A stretch of 34,300 nucleotides of DNA, taken from positions 1-34,300 of the forward strand of contig JAODBB010000039.1 in the NCBI GenBank assembly GCA_025463745.1, read 5' to 3'. The translations under genes and the position numbers were made by a program. Shown here piece after piece: positions 30,579-34,300 of the stretch. The notes below the pieces were generated by a model. The model was given only the letters and a program-made list of their open reading frames with translations. It ran no database searches and had not been told where the DNA came from. The stretch is from Subtercola sp. GTDB taxonomy: Bacteria > Actinomycetota > Actinomycetes > Actinomycetales > Microbacteriaceae. The first letter of the stretch is position 1; each line of letters opens with the position of its first letter.

Positions 30579-31154
30579 TCACAGCTCCGTCAGGAAGTCG
30601 GCTGGGTTCAGTCTTTTGCGCCGAAACTCGCGCGGCCCGGGAGGCGCATCGCCCACATATAGCCAGCCCAGCAAATGCTCGTTGGGCTGCAGCCGGTGCA
30701 GCCTCCGCACCGGCTCGGTTCGGGTCAGATGACCCGTTCGCCACATGACACCCCAGCCGGCTTCATCGAGTACCAGCGAGAGCATGTGTGCCACTCCGGC
30801 CGCGACCGCCGCTTGCTCCCACTCTGCGACCTTCTCGCTGGGGCGATGAACGGCGACGATCGCCACGAGCAGCGGAGCGCGCCGCGCCTTCGCGACGTAT
30901 TTGTCACGGGCGGGGCCGCCGACATCCGCACCGCCGTTCGCTACCGCCGCGCCGGCCGCGGCATTCGCGAATGCCTGACCGAGCCGATCGCGTTGCTCGC
31001 CACGCAGTGCGATGAGCCGCCACGGTCGTAACGAGCTGTGGTCGGCGACGGTGGCCGCGGCATCCACGAATCGCAACAACTCGGTGTGCGACGGAGCCGC
31101 CGCCCCGACTTTCGAGGCAGACCGTCGGTGAAGCAGGCTGTCGTAGGCCGACAC
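30579..31154 (-). CDS. Nitroreductase-family FMN flavoprotein
   Basis: A 191-aa FMN-dependent oxidoreductase. The phosphate-binding 'HRRSASKVG' is at residues 9-17, 'DHSSLRPWRLIALRGEQRD' supplies the FMN-ring contacts, and 'AGWGVMWRTGHLT' plus 'LGWLYVGDAP' are the usual C-terminal motifs of YdjA-like small nitroreductases. It starts with GTG at 31154, 9 nt after the msrB stop, so the two genes form an operon; no ribosome binding site is obvious and translational coupling is likely. Substrate (nitro compound, quinone or other) unknown; the link to msrB suggests redox stress. Confidence 0.9.
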   Translation of the reverse strand: MSAYDSLLHRRSASKVGAAAPSHTELLRFVDAAATVADHSSLRPWRLIALRGEQRDRLGQAFANAAAGAAVANGGADVGGPARDKYVAKARRAPLLVAIVAVHRPSEKVAEWEQAAVAAGVAHMLSLVLDEAGWGVMWRTGHLTRTEPVRRLHRLQPNEHLLGWLYVGDAPPGPREFRRKRLNPADFLTEL

Positions 31155-31163
31155 GGCGAAGGC

Positions 31164-31565
31164 TCAGGCAGACTCGCCGAACGACAGCGAAACCGAATTC
31201 ATGCAGAAACGGTCGCCCGTCGGTGTTGTCGGAGCGTCGTCGAACAGGTGGCCCAGGTGCGAACCGCAGTTCGAGCAGCGCACCTCGGTACGCAGCATGC
31301 CGAGTGAGCGGTCTTCGATCAACTCGACCGCGTCAGACTCTTTCGGCGCATAGAAGCTCGGCCAGCCGCAATGCGAGTCGAACTTGGTGTCGCTGCGAAA
31401 GAGTTCTTGCCCGCACGCCTTGCAGCGATAGACGCCTTCGCGCTTCTCGTCGAGCAGCTCTCCCGTCCACGGGCGCTCCGTTGCGGCCTCTCGCAGAACG
31501 GCGAACTCTTCGCTGTTCAGGTCTTGACGCCACTCTTCGTCAGACTTCGATACGTCGTAGCTCAT
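31164..31565 (-). CDS. msrB: Peptide-methionine (R)-S-oxide reductase
   Basis: A 133-aa repair enzyme that reduces methionine-R-sulfoxide in proteins. Zinc ligands Cys48/Cys51 ('YRCKACGQ') and Cys97/Cys100 ('RCSNCGSH') are present; catalytic Cys121 lies in 'GDRFCMNSVSLSF' and a resolving Cys66 in 'DSHCGWPSF'. Length and all motifs match the family. Start ATG 31565 with AGAGGGA 5-6 nt upstream. The 5' leader holds four 10-bp direct repeats, and a nitroreductase follows 9 nt after the stop. Confidence 0.97.
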   Translation of the reverse strand: MSYDVSKSDEEWRQDLNSEEFAVLREAATERPWTGELLDEKREGVYRCKACGQELFRSDTKFDSHCGWPSFYAPKESDAVELIEDRSLGMLRTEVRCSNCGSHLGHLFDDAPTTPTGDRFCMNSVSLSFGESA

Positions 31566-31575
31566 GTGATTCCCT

Positions 31576-31614
31576 CTATTTCGCGCTATTTCGCGCTATT
31601 TCGTGCTATTCGTG
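31576..31614. repeat. 10-bp direct repeats upstream of msrB
   Basis: CTATTTCGCG at 31576-31585 and 31586-31595, CTATTTCGTG at 31596-31605, and a shortened CTATTCGTG at 31606-31614. The period is about one helical turn, in the leader or promoter of msrB. Confidence 0.8.
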
Positions 31615-31665
31615 CGCACCTTCGCGCCCCCGCCTACCGGCTCAGGGCGCGTTCTATCATCACAG

Positions 31666-31679
31666 TAAACTGACCTGCG
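31666..31679 (+). promoter_or_regulatory. -10 box TAAACT, probable leaderless start
   Basis: TAAACT (31666-31671), 7 nt, then GTG at 31679; no Shine-Dalgarno sequence. Confidence 0.5.
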
Positions 31680-32149
31680 TGTCTGACAATTCCATCATTG
31701 CGAAGTCGTGGGCAGAACTCACCACAGACGAGCTCTACGCCTTTCTGCGATTGCGAACCGACGTGTTCTACGTTGAGCAGAAGGTCGACGAAACCGAGTT
31801 GGATGGCCGCGACCAAGAACCCACGACTGTTCACTTCTGGCTGGCCGATGGCCCCCGTGTCGTGGCATACCTGCGCGTGATCGAAGACGAGACCCCCGAG
31901 CACGAAGACGCGCGGCACCTCATCGGCCGAGTGGTCGTCGCGCCGGATCACCGTGGCCGCGGCCTCGCGCAGCGGCTCATCGCGCGCGTGCTCGAGCAGT
32001 ACGGCCATCTGCCGATGCTGCTGCACGCCCAGAGCTATGTGGCCCCGCTGTATGCCCGGTTCGATTTCGTCTCGTTCGGCGACGAGTACGACGAGGCCGG
32101 CATCGCGCACACCTCGATGTACCGTTCGCCCACTGTGGCGTTCACCTGA
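31679..32149 (+). CDS. ElaA-type GNAT acetyltransferase
   Basis: A 156-aa N-acetyltransferase of the ElaA group. 'WAELTTDELYAFLRLRTDVF' followed by 'YVEQKVDETELDGRDQEP' is the ElaA hallmark; motif A is 'VVVAPDHRGRGLAQRLI' and the end 'FVSFGDEYDEAGIAHTSMYR' matches E. coli ElaA closely. Function of ElaA is poorly defined, substrate unknown. The frame is open back to 31223, but that part is antisense to msrB; GTG 31679 is chosen from the family alignment and the -10 box at leaderless distance. Divergent from msrB. Confidence 0.92.
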   Translation: MSDNSIIAKSWAELTTDELYAFLRLRTDVFYVEQKVDETELDGRDQEPTTVHFWLADGPRVVAYLRVIEDETPEHEDARHLIGRVVVAPDHRGRGLAQRLIARVLEQYGHLPMLLHAQSYVAPLYARFDFVSFGDEYDEAGIAHTSMYRSPTVAFT

Positions 32150-32167
32150 CGCCAAGGAGCCCGGCCC

Positions 32168-32173
32168 TAGAAT
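32168..32173 (+). promoter_or_regulatory. -10 box TAGAAT of the DUF3263 gene
   Basis: TAGAAT lies 53 nt before the GTG start and gives a leader with the ribosome binding site AGAAAGGG. Confidence 0.5.
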
Positions 32174-32226
32174 GATGCGCACAGCAGGCAGAAGCATGCG
32201 CAGGGCAGAGCAGAAAGGGCGATACC

Positions 32227-32514
32227 GTGGCCGATGCACAGAAACGAGACCACCTCGTCGCTCCCGAGCTCTCCGAGCGTGACGCCCGAATTCTCGAATT
32301 CGAGCGAGCCTGGTGGCAGCACGCCGGTTTGAAAGAGCAGTCGATTCGCGACGAATTCGGTCTGTCTGCCGCTCGCTACTACCAAATTCTGAATCGTCTC
32401 ATCGACGAACCTGCCGCGCTCGCATCAGACCCCATGCTCATCAAACGACTCAGGCGGCTGAGAGACACCCGACTGGCGGCCCGAACCGCTCGTCTCCTGC
32501 CGCGTGGCGAGTAA
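32227..32514 (+). CDS. DUF3263 protein
   Basis: A 95-aa soluble protein of actinobacterial family DUF3263. The core 'LSERDARILEFERAWWQHAG' and 'IRDEFGLSAARYYQILNRLI' (with 'LKEQS' between) looks like a helix-turn-helix: a sigma-factor region-4-like fold has been noted as possible for this family from its sequence. The end is basic (RRLRDTRLAARTARLLPRG). Start GTG 32227 with AGAAAGGG 7 nt upstream. The LytR_C gene follows after 27 nt, a pairing often seen in actinobacteria. DNA binding is inference. Confidence 0.9.
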   Translation: MADAQKRDHLVAPELSERDARILEFERAWWQHAGLKEQSIRDEFGLSAARYYQILNRLIDEPAALASDPMLIKRLRRLRDTRLAARTARLLPRGE

Positions 32515-32541
32515 CGAAACCAGAACGGCACTTCGCTCCCT

Positions 32542-33096
32542 ATGGCAACTGAACCACGAGACTCTTTCGACCGCGTGCCGTCAGACCTCGCCCGCCGCGG
32601 TGCGCACCGCGGGCCGAAGCGCCGTGGCAGAGGCTGGATCGCGTTCGCCTGGGCCGCACTCGCCACCGGCGTGCTCGTCGGCCTCGGCGTCGTTGGCCTG
32701 TTCGCTGTGAACAACAGCAACCAATTCACCAGCGCCATAACAGGCGGCTCGAACTCGGTCGCCTCAGACACACCGACCCCGACGCCCACCGTCACGCCAA
32801 CGGTCAACCCAGCCGCGAGCGTGACCATTCTGAACGGAACCACCACAGAAGGCCTCGCCACGAGAGCCGGCGACCAGGCCACGGCTGACGGATGGACGGT
32901 GGGAGCCGAAGCGAACGCGAGTGCTTCTGACATCACGGTGTCTACCGTGTATTACGCCGACCCGAAGAACGAAGGCGCGGCCAAGGGCCTCGCAGACAGC
33001 CTCGGTGGCATCGCCATCGCGCAATCGAATCAGTTTCAGGGCGCCGACCTCACGGCGGTTCTCGGCACCGACTACAAAGACCCCGGCAACGGGTAG
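32542..33096 (+). CDS. LytR C-terminal (LytR_C) domain membrane protein
   Basis: A 184-aa protein with a basic cytoplasmic start ('GAHRGPKRRGRGW'), one membrane helix (about residues 33-56, 'IAFAWAALATGVLVGLGVVG'), a Thr/Pro-rich external linker ('DTPTPTPTVTPTVNP') and a C-terminal LytR_C domain (about 93-180, 'ASVTILNGTTTEGLATRAGD' and 'VYYADPKNEGAAKGLADSLG'). LytR_C domains occur in cell-wall-polymer ligases, but here the catalytic LCP domain is absent, so the protein may bind envelope polymers. Start ATG 32542 without a strong ribosome binding site. Probably co-transcribed with the DUF3263 gene. Confidence 0.9.
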   Translation: MATEPRDSFDRVPSDLARRGAHRGPKRRGRGWIAFAWAALATGVLVGLGVVGLFAVNNSNQFTSAITGGSNSVASDTPTPTPTVTPTVNPAASVTILNGTTTEGLATRAGDQATADGWTVGAEANASASDITVSTVYYADPKNEGAAKGLADSLGGIAIAQSNQFQGADLTAVLGTDYKDPGNG

Positions 33097-33242
33097 GCGC
33101 CACCGAACGGGTCTACACCCGGACAGGGTGTGCGAATCGGCCGTGGCGAGTGGGCTTTATTTCCGGTTTGTTTAATTCTTGTTGAAATTGTCGTCACGTA
33201 GTCCCCATTTTGCTGTTGCACCGTTTTACTTGGAAAAACAGT

Positions 33243-33260
33243 TCACTTCAATCGAAGTGA
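33243..33260 (+). promoter_or_regulatory. Hairpin in the cold-shock gene leader
   Basis: TCACTTC-AATC-GAAGTGA forms a 7-bp stem about 32 nt before the start codon. The 195-bp gap from the LytR_C gene is AT-richer than its surroundings and probably holds a long cold-shock type leader; no -35/-10 pair could be fixed. Confidence 0.45.
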
Positions 33261-33291
33261 TGAGCAAGTAACACAGCAATTGGGAGTAACA

Positions 33292-33495
33292 ATGGCGAAC
33301 GGAACCGTCAAGTGGTTCAACGCTGAAAAAGGCTACGGCTTTATCACGGTGGAAGGTGGCGGACAGGACGTTTTCGTCCACTACTCCGCAATCGATATGG
33401 GGGGCTATAAAGTTCTCGAAGAAGGCCAGCAAGTCATTTTCGAGGTCGGCACCGGCTCGAAGGGCCCCCAGGCAGAGAGCGTTCGCCTGGCATAA
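33292..33495 (+). CDS. cspA: Cold-shock protein (CspA family)
   Basis: A 67-aa single-domain RNA chaperone with a five-strand OB fold. RNP1 is '[10 protein letters not shown]' and RNP2 'DVFVHYSAI'; the start '[16 protein letters not shown]' is nearly invariant in the family. It melts RNA structure, whether as a cold-shock or constitutive protein cannot be told. Start ATG 33292, with GGGAG 5 nt upstream; the earlier in-frame ATG at 33280 would place that ribosome binding site inside the gene. The leader contains a hairpin. groEL follows after 144 nt with its own promoter. Confidence 0.97.
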   Translation: MANGTVKWFNAEKGYGFITVEGGGQDVFVHYSAIDMGGYKVLEEGQQVIFEVGTGSKGPQAESVRLA

Positions 33496-33531
33496 CCTCC
33501 GAGCATCCTTCTCGCCCTTCCTGGGGCGTCA

Positions 33532-33558
33532 CTTGCACTCTCACCTGCCGAGTGCCAG
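33532..33558. promoter_or_regulatory. Degenerate second CIRCE-like repeat
   Basis: GCACTC-N9-GAGTGC (33535-33555) keeps the inner arms and 9-nt spacer of CIRCE but has mismatched outer bases (CTT and CAG). It overlaps the groEL promoter, 35 bp upstream of the full CIRCE. Confidence 0.55.
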
Positions 33559-33561
33559 TAT
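33533..33561 (+). promoter_or_regulatory. groEL promoter
   Basis: TTGCAC (33533-33538), a 17-bp spacer and CAGTAT (33556-33561) form a plausible -35/-10 pair; the predicted +1 is near 33568, at the edge of CIRCE. Confidence 0.5.
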
Positions 33562-33566
33562 TGGTC

Positions 33567-33593
33567 TTAGCACTCTGCTGTCTTGAGTGCTAA
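33567..33593. promoter_or_regulatory. CIRCE operator (HrcA site)
   Basis: An exact match to the consensus TTAGCACTC-N9-GAGTGCTAA. HrcA bound here represses groEL until heat or misfolded protein relieves it. hrcA itself is not in the window. Confidence 0.97.
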
Positions 33594-33603
33594 ACCTTTA
33601 TGA

Positions 33604-34300
<697 letters not shown>

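Noticed and set aside
31223..31678. N-terminal extension of the ElaA-like protein
   Set aside because: Antisense to msrB and without family likeness; ElaA homology begins at the GTG 31679.

Overview
The window looks like chromosome of a high-GC actinobacterium, most probably a member of the Microbacteriaceae. Grounds: GC-rich codons throughout, the actinobacterial marker genes senX3-regX3 and carD, a fused ispDF, DUF3263 and LytR_C proteins, a YVTN protein with an LAxTG (class E type) sortase signal, and many genes whose start codon lies 7-8 bases after a -10 box (leaderless mRNAs). The genus assignment is inference; no rRNA is present.

Layout. (1) 1-3.1 kb: two divergent secreted beta-propeller plus Ig-like proteins flanking a 9-15-9 dyad; one is sortase-anchored. 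(2) 3.1-6.2 kb: a 37-codon membrane peptide, a nitrobindin-like protein, a YgfZ-type Fe-S protein and an FUSC transporter, all rightward. (3) 6.3-11 kb: a methyltransferase, gpmA, phoU and the senX3-regX3 phosphate two-component system. (4) 11.2-16.4 kb: an LpqE-like lipoprotein, carD, ispDF, cysS and rlmB, the same order as in mycobacteria. (5) 16.5-21.3 kb: OsmC, a kinase-like DUF4032 protein and a shared sugar-ABC ATPase leftward; a DsbA-like thioredoxin and a HEAT-repeat protein rightward. (6) 21.3-25.2 kb: an accessory-looking stretch with membrane proteins, a MarR/VOC divergent pair with two palindromic operators, an unrecognised four-helix membrane protein with paired external cysteines, DUF7144, then tRNA-Thr. 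(7) 25.4-32.2 kb: a TetR/SDR pair, Ppx/GppA, an alpha/beta hydrolase, three acetyltransferases, a nitroreductase and msrB. (8) 32.2-34.3 kb: DUF3263, LytR_C, a cold-shock protein and a CIRCE-controlled groEL cut off by the window edge.

How it works together. Much of the window is housekeeping: phosphate sensing (PhoU/SenX3/RegX3), stringent/rRNA transcription control (CarD), isoprenoid precursors (IspDF), translation (CysS, RlmB, tRNA-Thr) and protein and redox quality control (GroEL, Csp, MsrB, OsmC, DsbA-like). Convergent gene pairs are separated by long perfect hairpins that can terminate transcription from both sides. I found no insertion sequence, prophage, CRISPR array or complete defence system. 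The most promising leads are the repeated leaderless promoter design, a large insertion beside the IspF metal site, the kinase-like DUF4032 protein, the MarR operators laid over a strong promoter, a DtxR-like box in front of carD, and a second, degenerate CIRCE copy over the groEL promoter.
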